37,566 nt of DNA from an uncultured Clostridium sp. (GCA_946538835.1 CAMNGZ010000004.1:1-37566); one strand, 5' to 3'. Positions 8,689 to 19,446 are shown, counted from the first letter of the stretch. Notes: generated by a model not told the origin, from the letters alone. Translations and numbers: made by a program.

Positions 8689-10457
8689 TGAAAAAGGATA
8701 GATTTACTGAGATTTCTAATGAAACAAATGAGCTTATTGCTAAAAATAAGAAAGTTTTAGATTTATATACAAATATTAGATTTATAATGATATTAGCTTT
8801 AGTTGTGTTTGTTATTTTAGCTATCCAAAAAGAAAAAATAAGACTTGTATCTATAATTGTATCAATTGTTTTATTTATTGTAGCATTTACATTGTCTATA
8901 ATTATGAATAAATATAAAAAGATTGATAATGATTTAAATTATAAGAAAAGTGTTATAAGAGATTATTTATCTCGCTTTACTAATGATGTAAAATCTAAAG
9001 ATACTGGTCTTGAATTTGCTAAGAATGAATATTTTGAAACTGATCTTGATATATTGGGTAATAAGTCTGTTTTTAACTATATCAATTTTAGTAAAACTCC
9101 ATTTGGTAAGAAGGAAACTGCTTACTTATTATCTGGTTCTTTAGAATTGAAAGATAAACTTAAAGAACGTCAAGAAGCTAGTCAAGAATTAGCTAATAAT
9201 TTAAGTCAAACTCTAGATACTGTAAGTTATTCTTATCAATATCAGAATTTAAATCCTAATAATAAAGTTAGTGATCTTGAAAATTCTTTAAAGAGTTTTG
9301 ACAATAAATATTCTGTATCAATTATTCAAATATTATTTGGAGTTTTATATTTGGCTTTCTTTATCACCTTAATCGTATTAAGTGTGTTAAAGATTGTTCC
9401 ACCATATTCAATTTTTATATTAATGGGTGCTGGATTCTTTTTATCTAATATGATATATCCTTCTTCAAGAGTACTTGCAAATGATTTAGCAAATGCGCGA
9501 AATATTGTCAAAGGCTACAGTGATTTAATATTAGATATTTCAAAGAAAAATTATGAGTCTGATATTTTGAAAGATCTTCAAAAACCTATTAAATTAATTA
9601 ATAATAAAGCTTTAAAGAGTTTTAACATTATTTCAGGTTTCGCAGAGAGTAGAAATAATATTTTATATCAAGTTTTATTTGATGGTTCTATTATGGTAGA
9701 CTTATATGTATTATTATTTTATTCTCGTTGGCAAAAGAAATATGCAAATTATTTAAGAGAAGCTTTTTTGTCAATTGGTAAGATTGAATCTCTAATCTCT
9801 ATTTCTACAATAAGTCTTGTAAAAGAAGAGTCTTGTTTACCTGTAGTATCTAATAAATTTGAATTTAAAAATATTCGTCATCCACTTATTTGTGAATCTA
9901 AATGTATTCCGAATAGTTTTGAATTTAGTAAACGTAATATTATCACAGGTTCAAATATGAGTGGTAAAACTACATTTATGCGTTCAATTGGTACAAATTA
10001 TATATTATTCTTATCTGGATCAAATGTTTGCGCAAATAGTTTTGAAGCGCCAATTTTAAAACTTTTTACTTCTATGAAAGTGGTAGATGATGTAAATAAT
10101 AACATTTCAACTTTCTATGGTGAAATTCTTCGTGTTAAGAATATTGTAGAATATATTAAAGACAACAAACCAATGTTAGTTCTTGTCGATGAAATTTTTA
10201 AAGGGACTAATACTCATGATAGAATTATTGGTGCTAAGAGCTTCATTGAAAAGCTTAATAGAGATAATATTTATTCTATCATAACTACTCATGACCCAGA
10301 GTTATGTAAAGTAGAGGATGTTAAGAATTATCATTTTGAAGAACATTATGAAGATGATAAGATTTTATTTGATTATTTGATTCATGATGGCATTGCAAAT
10401 ACACGTAATGCTATTTATTTGTTAAAATTGGCTGGTATTGTTGATAAAGAAAAATAG
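8688..10457 (+). CDS. Membrane-embedded MutS-like ATPase (MutS-related protein)
   Basis: MutS ATPase core ITGSNMSGKTTFMRSIGTN, STFYGEILRVKNIV, MLVLVDEIFKGTNTHDRI, SIITTHDPELC. About four predicted TM helices upstream; no MutS mismatch-recognition domain. TAATG overlap with recX. Confidence 0.85.
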   Translation: MKKDRFTEISNETNELIAKNKKVLDLYTNIRFIMILALVVFVILAIQKEKIRLVSIIVSIVLFIVAFTLSIIMNKYKKIDNDLNYKKSVIRDYLSRFTNDVKSKDTGLEFAKNEYFETDLDILGNKSVFNYINFSKTPFGKKETAYLLSGSLELKDKLKERQEASQELANNLSQTLDTVSYSYQYQNLNPNNKVSDLENSLKSFDNKYSVSIIQILFGVLYLAFFITLIVLSVLKIVPPYSIFILMGAGFFLSNMIYPSSRVLANDLANARNIVKGYSDLILDISKKNYESDILKDLQKPIKLINNKALKSFNIISGFAESRNNILYQVLFDGSIMVDLYVLLFYSRWQKKYANYLREAFLSIGKIESLISISTISLVKEESCLPVVSNKFEFKNIRHPLICESKCIPNSFEFSKRNIITGSNMSGKTTFMRSIGTNYILFLSGSNVCANSFEAPILKLFTSMKVVDDVNNNISTFYGEILRVKNIVEYIKDNKPMLVLVDEIFKGTNTHDRIIGAKSFIEKLNRDNIYSIITTHDPELCKVEDVKNYHFEEHYEDDKILFDYLIHDGIANTRNAIYLLKLAGIVDKEK

Positions 10458-10484
10458 GAATTCGTTGAAATTCCTATTTTTTTT
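10453..10484. terminator. Bidirectional terminator between convergent genes
   Basis: aataggaatt-cgttga-aattcctatt with a T run on the + strand and an A/T-rich flank on the other side. Confidence 0.8.
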
Positions 10485-11300
10485 TTAGATATTTAGATTT
10501 AAGATTTTGTTAATAAATTTACATGCACCGTCATGAGAATTATCAAATTCACTAATATATTTAGCGGCTTCTTTAGCTTCTTTTTCGCCATTAATCATAG
10601 CACATGTCTCCCCTTTTAATTTAAGCAATGATGCATCTTTAATAGAATCACCTATCGCAATTAAATCGGATTCTTTGAATTGATATTTTAACATAATTTC
10701 TAGAACTGCATACATTTTGTTGACATTTTTTATGTTTAAATAGAAGAGCTCATATTTCAAATCTTTGCCAAGACTTGTTAATTGAAAATAGTCTTTATAT
10801 GATTCTATATTTTTCTTAAAGTCTTCACTTTTATCTACATGGACAACCATAAAAATCATATTTGGTGATTGTAAGTCAAGATTTAGAAAATTGTTTTCAT
10901 AAATTGTGGTTTCTTTAGTGATACCATAAAGTGGTTGCAAGATAGAAAGTCTGTTATGAATATATAAATTGTTTCTAAAATGATAGAATGCACTATATAT
11001 CTTATCTTCATTATCTTTAAACACTTTTTTTAAGGTTGTTATGTCAATTGACATAACTTCGTCTTCAATATTCTTATCGTAGAAGTGAAGTTCACCGCCT
11101 GCTTGACAAATAATTGGACCATGTAGATTTAATTCTTCATGAATTTTACTCATTTCACTATAATTATCTTGACTAGCCAGTACAACCATATGTCCGAGTT
11201 CTTCATATTTTTTCAAGCATTTTTGGGAATATTCTGATACTTTACCTACATCATTTAATAATGTATTATCTAAATCTAGAACAATTAATTTTTTTTCCAT
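10485..11300 (-). CDS. HAD-superfamily (Cof/IIB-type) phosphatase
   Basis: KLIVLDLDNTLLND motif I and IAIGDSIKDASLLKLKG motif IV. Confidence 0.88.
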   Translation of the reverse strand: MEKKLIVLDLDNTLLNDVGKVSEYSQKCLKKYEELGHMVVLASQDNYSEMSKIHEELNLHGPIICQAGGELHFYDKNIEDEVMSIDITTLKKVFKDNEDKIYSAFYHFRNNLYIHNRLSILQPLYGITKETTIYENNFLNLDLQSPNMIFMVVHVDKSEDFKKNIESYKDYFQLTSLGKDLKYELFYLNIKNVNKMYAVLEIMLKYQFKESDLIAIGDSIKDASLLKLKGETCAMINGEKEAKEAAKYISEFDNSHDGACKFINKILNLNI

Positions 11301-11463
11301 ATTAGCCTCCCTTTCTTTAATTTAATTCTATTATACAAAAAAGAAAAATAATTAAAATACTAAAATATTAAATTGTAGCTTGTTGAGTCGAATTTTAACT
11401 AAAATCGCCTTTAATGAAGATGATTTTTATAGTATAATAATATGTATAAGAAGGGGGATTAAT

Positions 11464-12348
11464 ATGGTCCTTGCATTTAAATTTGATATGGCTTCATTGA
11501 TCAGTTTAATCCTTGGTATTTTCTTAGGATTGGTCATTGCAATTTTAATATATTTGTTACTAGTCCTAACTAGTATGAATAAGAACAAAAAAATATTTAA
11601 ACCTCAGGTTAAAGATGTTGACTCTAACGAGGTTGTTGAGCTTATTAATAACGCTAAAGATGAATTTAAAGATAACAAGCTTCGTGGCGAACAATCTTAC
11701 GTTACTTATGCAATTGATATTTCAAAAAAATTAATTTATCAGATTGCTAAAAAATTTTATCCTAATAGTCGCCATCCTTTACTTGAAATCTCGATTGATG
11801 AAGCTTTAATGTTGATTTCATATATTTCAAAAAGACTTGATGAAGTCTTAGCTCACAATGGATTAAAGTTCTTAAAGAGATTTAAGATTTCTTTTATTGT
11901 TTCATTGTACGACATTAAAGAAAATTTTATGGAAAATGACATTGTTAAAGCCACAAGAAAATATAAAATTTCTAATGCATTTAATGCCGCTAAAAATGTT
12001 TTAAATATTATAAATCCTGTTTATTGGATTCGTAAAGTTGTTATGAATAAAGCTATAAATATTATTTTAAAGAAACTTTGTGTTGTAATGATTTCTGTTA
12101 GTGGTGAAGAAACTTATAAGATTTATTCTAAATCAATTTACTCAAAAGAAAGTGAAATTGATTCTGGCGTTGCTGAGTTAGTAGATGATTTGTCAAAGAC
12201 TGTTAAAGAGGAAGAAGATTTTAATAAAGTTGATTCTCAGTTAGATATTGCAGATGAAGAAAATAAAGGCCTTATGTTAATTGAAAATAGTAATGAGCCT
12301 GTCAAAAAAAAGAAAAAAGGTTTTTGGCCTTTTCGTAAAAAGGAGTAA
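11464..12348 (+). CDS. Unknown single-TM protein encoded immediately upstream of the FtsK-like gene
   Basis: aagggggatt RBS then ATG 11464; one N-terminal TM helix (LISLILGIFLGLVIAILIYLLLVLT), helical cytoplasmic domain, basic C-terminus VKKKKKGFWPFRKKE. The ORF-track start at 11380 lies upstream of the likely -10 (TATAAT 11433-11438). Confidence 0.8.
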   Translation: MVLAFKFDMASLISLILGIFLGLVIAILIYLLLVLTSMNKNKKIFKPQVKDVDSNEVVELINNAKDEFKDNKLRGEQSYVTYAIDISKKLIYQIAKKFYPNSRHPLLEISIDEALMLISYISKRLDEVLAHNGLKFLKRFKISFIVSLYDIKENFMENDIVKATRKYKISNAFNAAKNVLNIINPVYWIRKVVMNKAINIILKKLCVVMISVSGEETYKIYSKSIYSKESEIDSGVAELVDDLSKTVKEEEDFNKVDSQLDIADEENKGLMLIENSNEPVKKKKKGFWPFRKKE

Positions 12349-12353
12349 TTAGC

Positions 12354-14666
12354 ATGCTTTGGTTTAAGAAAAAGAAAAAAATTGTTGAAGTTAAAAATGA
12401 GAGATTTGTAATTCCTCAAATCCAAAGTCCATATCAAGGTATTAAGAAAACTAGAGATGGTTTTGTTCCATCAACATTTTCAAGTGCTATTTTTGGTACT
12501 GGATTAAATGATAAAGCGAAGATTCATGATTCTAGCAAGGAACTAGGGGATACTCGTAGAAAATATGATTCATTTAGAGATCCTAAAGATAGAAAAGTAT
12601 CTGATGATGAATTGATTCAAAAATATGGTACTAAGTATCCAGAATTCCATCAAATTGATATTGAACAAGCAAAGCGTATTTATGGTGAAGATTTTGAATT
12701 CCATAAAAAGGAAGATAGTGCTCCTGTCGTTGATACAAATAAGAAAGCTTTCAGCTTTATTGAATCAAAAGATGATAATAAAGCAGCTGATATTAAGGAA
12801 GAAGTTCCTCCTGTTAAAAATTTTGATTTCTCTTTTGAAAAAGAAGAACCTAAGGAAGATGATAATCCTTTCCAAAGATTTACTAATCTTAAGGTTGGAG
12901 AAGATGTTTACAAAAGTAGTCTTGAATCAAAATTTAATAATAATGGTGAATACAAGACTAAAAATAGTGCAATTGTAAGAAAAAGTGATAATCAAAGTCA
13001 AACTATTTTTGATGACCCTAAATTCAATCATCCAATTGAAAAAGATATAAATATGTATCCTAGTCATCATAAAGAAATTGAAGAAGACAATAAAATTAAT
13101 ACTTATCAAGAAGTAGCCCCAGCTCCTGTTGCTAATAACAATTATCAAGAAGATTCATTTGAAGAATCAGAGCCTGAAGTTTCATACATTGAACCTACAA
13201 CTTTAGAAATGCCTTCTTTAATTAATCCATATAAGGATTATCAATTACCACCATTATCATTATTAAGTCATCATGAAGATGAAAATGAAGAATTGCCAGC
13301 TTGGATTGAAGAGAAGAAACAAATTATTAATGATACATTAAATTCATTCGCCATCTCTGGTGAAGTTGCTAAATATGTATTGGGACCTACCTTCACTCGT
13401 TATGAAATTTTACTTGAAACAGGTGTTAATGTTCGTAAGATTTTATCAATTGAAGACAACTTACAAATGAATTTAGGTGTTAAGTCTATTCGTATTCAAG
13501 CTCCTATTCCAGGTAAACGTACTGTTGGTATTGAAGTTCCAAATGAAAAGAGAAAAACTGTATTCTATGGTGATACATTATCAGAGAGTTTCATCAATGA
13601 TAATAAGCCTTTAAATGTTGTGGTTGGTAAAGATATTGATGGTAATATCATTGAGACTAATATTGCAAAATGGCCACATGGTTTAATTGCCGGTGGTACT
13701 GGTAGTGGTAAATCAGTTTGTATCAACACTATCATTACTTCTTTACTTTTAAAGAATAAGCCAAATCAGGTTCGTTTCATTATGATTGACCCTAAACAAG
13801 TAGAATTGTCAGTTTATAATGATTTACCTCACATGATTACCCCTGTTATCAGTGATCCTAAAATGGCTAGTACTGCATTAAAGTGGGCAGTTAACGAAAT
13901 GGAAAGAAGATTTACTCAATTTTCATCTGTTCGTGCTCGTGATATTTCTTCTTATAATGAAAAAACTGAAGAAGACCCTACATTACAGAAGATGTGCTAC
14001 ATTGTCATTGTTATCGACGAATTGGCTGACCTAATGATGACTTGTGGTCAAGATGTTGAAGATTCAATTCAACGTATTACTCAAAAGGCTCGTGCTGCAG
14101 GTATTCATTTGATTGTTGCCACTCAACGTCCTACTGTTGACGTAGTTAAAGGAACAATAAAGGCTAATATTCAAGCTCGTTTAGCATTCCGTGTAAATTC
14201 TCAAGTTGATTCTACAACAATTCTAGATGAAGTTGGTGCTGAAAACCTACTTGGTTATGGTGATATGTTGTTAAAAGAAGTAGATTTTGCAAAACGTGTT
14301 CAAGGTTCTTATATTCCGGATAGTGATATTGATGCAGTTGTTGACTTCATTTGCAATGAAGCGCAACCTGATTATCAATTAACTCATAAAGATTTGGAAG
14401 AATCTAATGAAACTGCTTCATTTGGTGGATTAACTACTAATGAAGAATCTCCTGATTTGATATATCAAATCGCAGTTTGGTGTGTTGAAAATCAATCTTG
14501 TTCTATTAACTCTTTAACTCAAGCATTTAGTCTTGGATTCAATAGAGCTCAAAGAATTGTTCAAACATTAGAGACTATGGGTATTATTAGTGAACGTAAA
14601 GGTACTAAACGTGATATCTTGATGGATTTAAATCAAATCAATGATTTATTCGAAAAAGGAGAATAA
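12354..14666 (+). CDS. FtsK/SpoIIIE-family DNA translocase lacking TM segments (SftA-like)
   Basis: GGTGSGKSVCINTIITSLLLK Walker A, VIVIDELADLMM Walker B, LIVATQRPTVDVVKG, C-terminal gamma winged helix (INSLTQAFSLGFNRAQRIVQTLETMGII). N-terminus is hydrophilic. Confidence 0.93.
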   Translation: MLWFKKKKKIVEVKNERFVIPQIQSPYQGIKKTRDGFVPSTFSSAIFGTGLNDKAKIHDSSKELGDTRRKYDSFRDPKDRKVSDDELIQKYGTKYPEFHQIDIEQAKRIYGEDFEFHKKEDSAPVVDTNKKAFSFIESKDDNKAADIKEEVPPVKNFDFSFEKEEPKEDDNPFQRFTNLKVGEDVYKSSLESKFNNNGEYKTKNSAIVRKSDNQSQTIFDDPKFNHPIEKDINMYPSHHKEIEEDNKINTYQEVAPAPVANNNYQEDSFEESEPEVSYIEPTTLEMPSLINPYKDYQLPPLSLLSHHEDENEELPAWIEEKKQIINDTLNSFAISGEVAKYVLGPTFTRYEILLETGVNVRKILSIEDNLQMNLGVKSIRIQAPIPGKRTVGIEVPNEKRKTVFYGDTLSESFINDNKPLNVVVGKDIDGNIIETNIAKWPHGLIAGGTGSGKSVCINTIITSLLLKNKPNQVRFIMIDPKQVELSVYNDLPHMITPVISDPKMASTALKWAVNEMERRFTQFSSVRARDISSYNEKTEEDPTLQKMCYIVIVIDELADLMMTCGQDVEDSIQRITQKARAAGIHLIVATQRPTVDVVKGTIKANIQARLAFRVNSQVDSTTILDEVGAENLLGYGDMLLKEVDFAKRVQGSYIPDSDIDAVVDFICNEAQPDYQLTHKDLEESNETASFGGLTTNEESPDLIYQIAVWCVENQSCSINSLTQAFSLGFNRAQRIVQTLETMGIISERKGTKRDILMDLNQINDLFEKGE

Positions 14667-14669
14667 ATT

Positions 14670-15509
14670 ATGCCAAAAGAATTAGATAAGCAAAAGATGT
14701 TTAAAAAGATTTTAATTAAAAGTCTTATATCGTTGATAATTATTACAACATTAGTCATTGTTGGTTCAATATATAAAGAAAAGATTTCTAAATTATCTAT
14801 TATAAATCCTATTGCTTATGTGACTACTGGAATTTTAATAATTATTCTTTATTTATCTGCTTTTGTTTTTTCAATATATTTTTTGAAAACAAATGATCCA
14901 ATCTTTTCTGATAAAACAGTTTATACGATTTATTCAACTCATGATTTATTAAGTTTCTTATTTAATGTCTTATATGGATTATTCTTTATATTGGTATTCT
15001 TTATAACTCCTACAACTGTAAGTGGTAGTAGTATGAATAACACTTTATATAATGGAGATAGATTGCTAATTTGGCATCTTAATTATAAAGTTGAAAGAGG
15101 AGATATTGTCATCGTTGATATTAATAAAAATTATGATGATACTGAAAACGAAGAAGAATTCTATATAAAAAGAGTTGTGGCAGTTGAAAATGATACTGTT
15201 AGATATGAAGCTGTGACTACAACTAGAGGTATTATTTATGTAAATGATATTAAAGTTGAAGAAAATGTTCCTTATCAAAGATTTAAAACTTCAATGTCTA
15301 TTCATTCAACTGGTGAATCAGATTTGACTAGTACATATGAAGGAAAAATTAGAAGTGGTTACTCTTTAGTTCTTGGAGATAATAGAAATCATTCAAGAGA
15401 TAGTCGCTATATTGGATTGATTCATAATGAAGATATTTTAGGTAAAGCTGTATTTAGATATTATTCAAAAGCTGCAGGTTTTGGGAAGATAGAGACTTCA
15501 ATTTTGTAA
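14670..15509 (+). CDS. lepB: Signal peptidase I
   Basis: SGSSMNNTLYNGDRLLI (catalytic Ser), FYIKRVVAV (catalytic Lys), VLGDNRNHSRDSRYIGLI. Several N-terminal TM helices. Confidence 0.93.
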   Translation: MPKELDKQKMFKKILIKSLISLIIITTLVIVGSIYKEKISKLSIINPIAYVTTGILIIILYLSAFVFSIYFLKTNDPIFSDKTVYTIYSTHDLLSFLFNVLYGLFFILVFFITPTTVSGSSMNNTLYNGDRLLIWHLNYKVERGDIVIVDINKNYDDTENEEEFYIKRVVAVENDTVRYEAVTTTRGIIYVNDIKVEENVPYQRFKTSMSIHSTGESDLTSTYEGKIRSGYSLVLGDNRNHSRDSRYIGLIHNEDILGKAVFRYYSKAAGFGKIETSIL

Positions 15510-15569
15510 AAAAATTCTTTTTAAATTAGTAATTTTATGTTATACTAAAAAAGTTTTAGGAGTGATATT

Positions 15570-16424
15570 ATGGCACAATTCCAATGGTATCCTGGACATA
15601 TGGCGAAAGCTCAAAGAGAGTTAACAGAGGTTTTACCTTTAGTTGATATTGTAATTGAGTTGAGAGATGCAAGAATCCCTTATTCAAGCCAAAATCCAGT
15701 AATTGATAATTTAATAAAAGATAAGTATAGATTGATTCTTTTAAATAAAGCTGATTTAGCAGATAAGAAAATTACTCAAGCATGGATTAAAAAACTAACA
15801 GCTGCTAACACATACGCTCTTGATATAGACTGTCAAACAGGTCTTAATATCAATAAGGTTATTCCAACAATAAAAACAATTTTAAAAGATAAGTTGGATA
15901 AGTTAAGAGAAAAAGGTCTTGTAAACAAGACTTTAAGAGCTACTATTGTAGGTATTCCTAATGTTGGTAAATCTACATTCATTAACAAGATGACTGGTAA
16001 AAAAGTTTCTATTACTGGTGATAAGCCAGGTGTTACTAAACATTTATCATGGTTTAAAGCAAGTGATGACTTACAAATACTTGATACTCCAGGTATTTTA
16101 TGGCCAAAGTTTGAAAGCGAAGAAGTTGGTATTAAACTTGCAATTTGCCAAGGTATTAAAGATGAAATCGTTGATAAATATAAAATGGCAGTTTATGGTC
16201 TAGTATATTTAGCACAAAAATATCCTTCTCGTTTAAAGGAACGTTATAATCTTGATGATTTAGATACAAGTGATGAAGGTCTACATTTAATTGAAGAAAT
16301 TGCAAGAAAACGTGGTTTTATTCAAAAGGGTGCTCGCATTGATTATGAGAGAACTATTACTTATGTATTAAATGATATTAGATCAAATAAGTTAGGAGCG
16401 ATTAGCTTTGAAGAATCAGAATAA
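15570..16424 (+). CDS. rbgA: Ribosome biogenesis GTPase YlqF/RbgA (circularly permuted GTPase)
   Basis: [64 protein letters not shown]. Confidence 0.97.
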   Translation: MAQFQWYPGHMAKAQRELTEVLPLVDIVIELRDARIPYSSQNPVIDNLIKDKYRLILLNKADLADKKITQAWIKKLTAANTYALDIDCQTGLNINKVIPTIKTILKDKLDKLREKGLVNKTLRATIVGIPNVGKSTFINKMTGKKVSITGDKPGVTKHLSWFKASDDLQILDTPGILWPKFESEEVGIKLAICQGIKDEIVDKYKMAVYGLVYLAQKYPSRLKERYNLDDLDTSDEGLHLIEEIARKRGFIQKGARIDYERTITYVLNDIRSNKLGAISFEESE

Positions 16425-17061
16425 TTTATATGAATATGAAGAAGCATTAGAAGATAGAGGCTACAAATATGTAGCTGGTGTTGACGAAGTAGGACGTGGT
16501 CCTTTAGCAGGACCTGTTGTTGTTGCGGCAGTAATTCTTCCTATGGGACTTAGAATTAAAGGTATCAATGACTCAAAAAAATTAAGTGAAAAGAAACGTG
16601 AAGAGCTTTATAAACAAATTATGAAAGAAGCTTTAGCTGTATCTGTGGCTTATGTATATGAAGATGAGATTGATAAAATTAATATCTATGAAGCGACTAA
16701 AAAAGGTATGCTTGAAGCAGTTGATAAATTACAAATTAAGCCAGAGCATGTTTTAATTGACGCAATGCCACTTCCAGAACTTAAGATTGAACATACTTCA
16801 ATCATACATGGTGATGCGTTAAGTGCTTCTATTGGTGCTGCAAGCATCATTGCTAAAGTGACAAGAGATCATTTTATGGAAAAGATGGATCACAAATATC
16901 CAAATTATGGTTTTAAGAAACATAAAGGATATTGTACAAAAGAACATTTGGAAGCTCTTGAAAAATATGGTCCTTGTGAAATTCATAGAAAATCATTCGC
17001 GCCAGTAGCTAAATTTTATCAAAAGCAATTGTCTTTTGATTTGTTCTCAGAAGAAAACTAA
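16408..17061 (+). CDS. rnhB: Ribonuclease HII (TTG start)
   Basis: [55 protein letters not shown] 16408 has AGGAG 9 nt upstream and overlaps rbgA. Confidence 0.96.
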   Translation: MKNQNNLYEYEEALEDRGYKYVAGVDEVGRGPLAGPVVVAAVILPMGLRIKGINDSKKLSEKKREELYKQIMKEALAVSVAYVYEDEIDKINIYEATKKGMLEAVDKLQIKPEHVLIDAMPLPELKIEHTSIIHGDALSASIGAASIIAKVTRDHFMEKMDHKYPNYGFKKHKGYCTKEHLEALEKYGPCEIHRKSFAPVAKFYQKQLSFDLFSEEN

Positions 17062-17080
17062 ATTTATCTATATTATATAT

Positions 17081-17109
17081 AATATAGGCTATTTTGGCCT
17101 ATATTTTTT
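17081..17109 (+). terminator. Rho-independent terminator after rnhB
   Basis: aatataggc-tattttg-gcctatatt followed by Ts. Confidence 0.75.
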
Positions 17110-17111
17110 AT

Positions 17112-17140
17112 TTGACAATAATATTTGTTTGTTTTATTAT
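17112..17140 (+). promoter_or_regulatory. sigmaA-type promoter for topA
   Basis: TTGACA (17112-17117), 17-nt spacer, TATTAT (17135-17140). Confidence 0.65.
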
Positions 17141-17169
17141 TTAAATAGAAAAATTTGGAGGTAGTTTAC

Positions 17170-19446
17170 ATGGAGAATATTATTATAGTTGAGTCACCTT
17201 CTAAATCACACACAATATCATCTTATCTTGGATCTGATTATAAAGTTGTTGCATCTGTTGGTCACATTAGAGATTTAGCAACTAGTGGTAAAGAGGGACT
17301 TGGAATTGATATTGAAAACAATTTTAAACCTACCTATGTTACTATAAAAGGAAAAGAAAAATTGGTTGCTGAATTAAAGAAATTATGTAAGGGAAAGAAA
17401 GTATTTCTTGCAACCGACCCTGACCGTGAAGGTGAGGCTATTAGTTATCATTTGAAGGAAGTATTAAAGTTAAAGGATGATGATTATTCACGTATTGAAT
17501 TTCACGAAATTACTAAAGAATCTGTCCTTGATAGCTTTAATCATCAAAGAAAAGTTGATATGAATCTAGTAAATAGTCAAGAAACTCGACGCATGATTGA
17601 TAGAATTATTGGTTTTAGACTATCTAAGTTATTACAATCTCGTATTAAATCAAAATCAGCTGGTCGTGTTCAAAGTGTTGCGTTAAAGCTTATTGTTGAT
17701 TTAGAAAAAGAAATTCTGGCATTTGTTTCAACGCCATATTACGAGTTATTAGCTAAAAAAGATAACTTAGAATTAGATTTTGTTTCTTATAAGGATAATA
17801 AAGAAACTATCGTTGATAAGAAATTAGCAGAAGAAATTTTAAAAAGCTTAAGTAATGACTTTGTTGTTACTGATGTAACGAACAAGGAAGTTGAACGTTT
17901 ATCTCGTCCTGCATATACTACAAGTACTATGCAACAAGATGCATCTAACAAATTAGATTTTTCATCTCAAAAGACTATGAGTGTAGCTCAAAGCTTATAT
18001 GAAGGTAAAAATATTGGTACAACTACTACTGGTTTAATTACTTATATGCGTACTGATTCTACTCGTTTAGCAGATGAATTTGTTAAAGATGCAAAAAGTT
18101 ATATTGTTTCTAAATATGGTAAAGAATATGTTGGTTTCATGCATACAAAGAGCCAAAAATTAGCTCAAGATGCTCATGAAGCTATACGTGTCACAGATAT
18201 TAATCGTACACCTGAATCAATTAAGAAATATTTAACTCCTGATGAGTTTAAATTATATCAATTAATTTATACAAGAACTATTTGTTCATTAATGTCTAAA
18301 GCTATTGATAATAGACTTACTGTATTATTTAAGAATAATGATACTTTATGGCGTGTGACTTATACTACAAATATATTTGACGGTTTCACAAAGGCTGATG
18401 TTTTCTATAAAAAAGAAGAAAAGGCACCGCTTCCTAATTTAGCAGTTGGTGATATTTTAAATGGCTTTGATGTATCTATTAAAGAACTTTTCACAAAACC
18501 TAAATCTAGATACACTGAAGCAACATTAATTAAGGATATGGAAGATTTAGGTATTGGTAGACCTAGTACTTATGCTCAAACTTTGACTACTTTAAAAGAA
18601 AGAGATTATATTAGAGTTGAACAAAAAAAGCTTATTCCTACTGAGCAAGGTATATTGACAACTGAAGCTCTTGACAAATATTTTCCATCGATTATTAATG
18701 TTAAGTATACTGCTAATATGGAAAATAATCTTGATTTAATAGCTAAAGGTGAAGTAGAAGAATTAACTGAATTAAACGAATTCTATAATTCATTTAATCC
18801 TGTATTTTTAAACGCTAAAGAGACAATGGAAAAAGTTCAACCTAAATTATTAGATGAATTATGTCCTGTATGCGGTTCACCTCTTTGTGAAAGAATATCT
18901 AGATATAAAAAAGTATTTATTGGTTGTTCAAACTACCCAACATGTACTTATATAAAACCTGATGAGAATAAAACACCTAGCGAAGATACAGGAATAGTTT
19001 GTCCTAAATGTAATAAAGGAACATTTATTAAACGTATTGCTACACGTGGTAAATCAAAAGGAGAAGCATTCTATGCTTGCTCATGTTATCCTAAGTGTAA
19101 GAATATTGTTAATGATGAACCAACAAATGAGAAATGCCCAAAATGTGGTGCCATAATGCTTAGGGGAAAAGATGGTAATTTATATTGTTCTCAAGATTGT
19201 GATTCTCCAAAGACATATGATTTGAGTGATATGTTAAAAGAGTTTAGAACTCAAGAATATAAGAAAAATCATTGTAAACCTTATATGGTATTCACAAATG
19301 AAGAACTTGAAAAAATAGCTTCATTACGTCCAATATCTAAAGAAGATTTTATTAAAGACAACATTTTTAAGTATAATGCTGAAGACAAAATTGAAAAATA
19401 TGGTGATGGTATTATAGCTGTTGTTAATGAATATTTATCTAAGTAA
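17170..19446 (+). CDS. topA: DNA topoisomerase I
   Basis: IIIVESPSKSHTISSYLG, ATDPDREGEAISYHL, ITYMRTDSTR, GIGRPSTYA; three C-terminal Cys4-type motifs. GGAGGTA precedes ATG 17170. Confidence 0.98.
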   Translation: MENIIIVESPSKSHTISSYLGSDYKVVASVGHIRDLATSGKEGLGIDIENNFKPTYVTIKGKEKLVAELKKLCKGKKVFLATDPDREGEAISYHLKEVLKLKDDDYSRIEFHEITKESVLDSFNHQRKVDMNLVNSQETRRMIDRIIGFRLSKLLQSRIKSKSAGRVQSVALKLIVDLEKEILAFVSTPYYELLAKKDNLELDFVSYKDNKETIVDKKLAEEILKSLSNDFVVTDVTNKEVERLSRPAYTTSTMQQDASNKLDFSSQKTMSVAQSLYEGKNIGTTTTGLITYMRTDSTRLADEFVKDAKSYIVSKYGKEYVGFMHTKSQKLAQDAHEAIRVTDINRTPESIKKYLTPDEFKLYQLIYTRTICSLMSKAIDNRLTVLFKNNDTLWRVTYTTNIFDGFTKADVFYKKEEKAPLPNLAVGDILNGFDVSIKELFTKPKSRYTEATLIKDMEDLGIGRPSTYAQTLTTLKERDYIRVEQKKLIPTEQGILTTEALDKYFPSIINVKYTANMENNLDLIAKGEVEELTELNEFYNSFNPVFLNAKETMEKVQPKLLDELCPVCGSPLCERISRYKKVFIGCSNYPTCTYIKPDENKTPSEDTGIVCPKCNKGTFIKRIATRGKSKGEAFYACSCYPKCKNIVNDEPTNEKCPKCGAIMLRGKDGNLYCSQDCDSPKTYDLSDMLKEFRTQEYKKNHCKPYMVFTNEELEKIASLRPISKEDFIKDNIFKYNAEDKIEKYGDGIIAVVNEYLSK

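Noticed and set aside
12625-12978. 117-aa + strand ORF in an alternate frame of the FtsK-like N-terminal region
   Set aside because: Lys/Ile/Leu-rich low-complexity product from an AT-rich linker region; no RBS or family; the overlapping FtsK frame is well supported.
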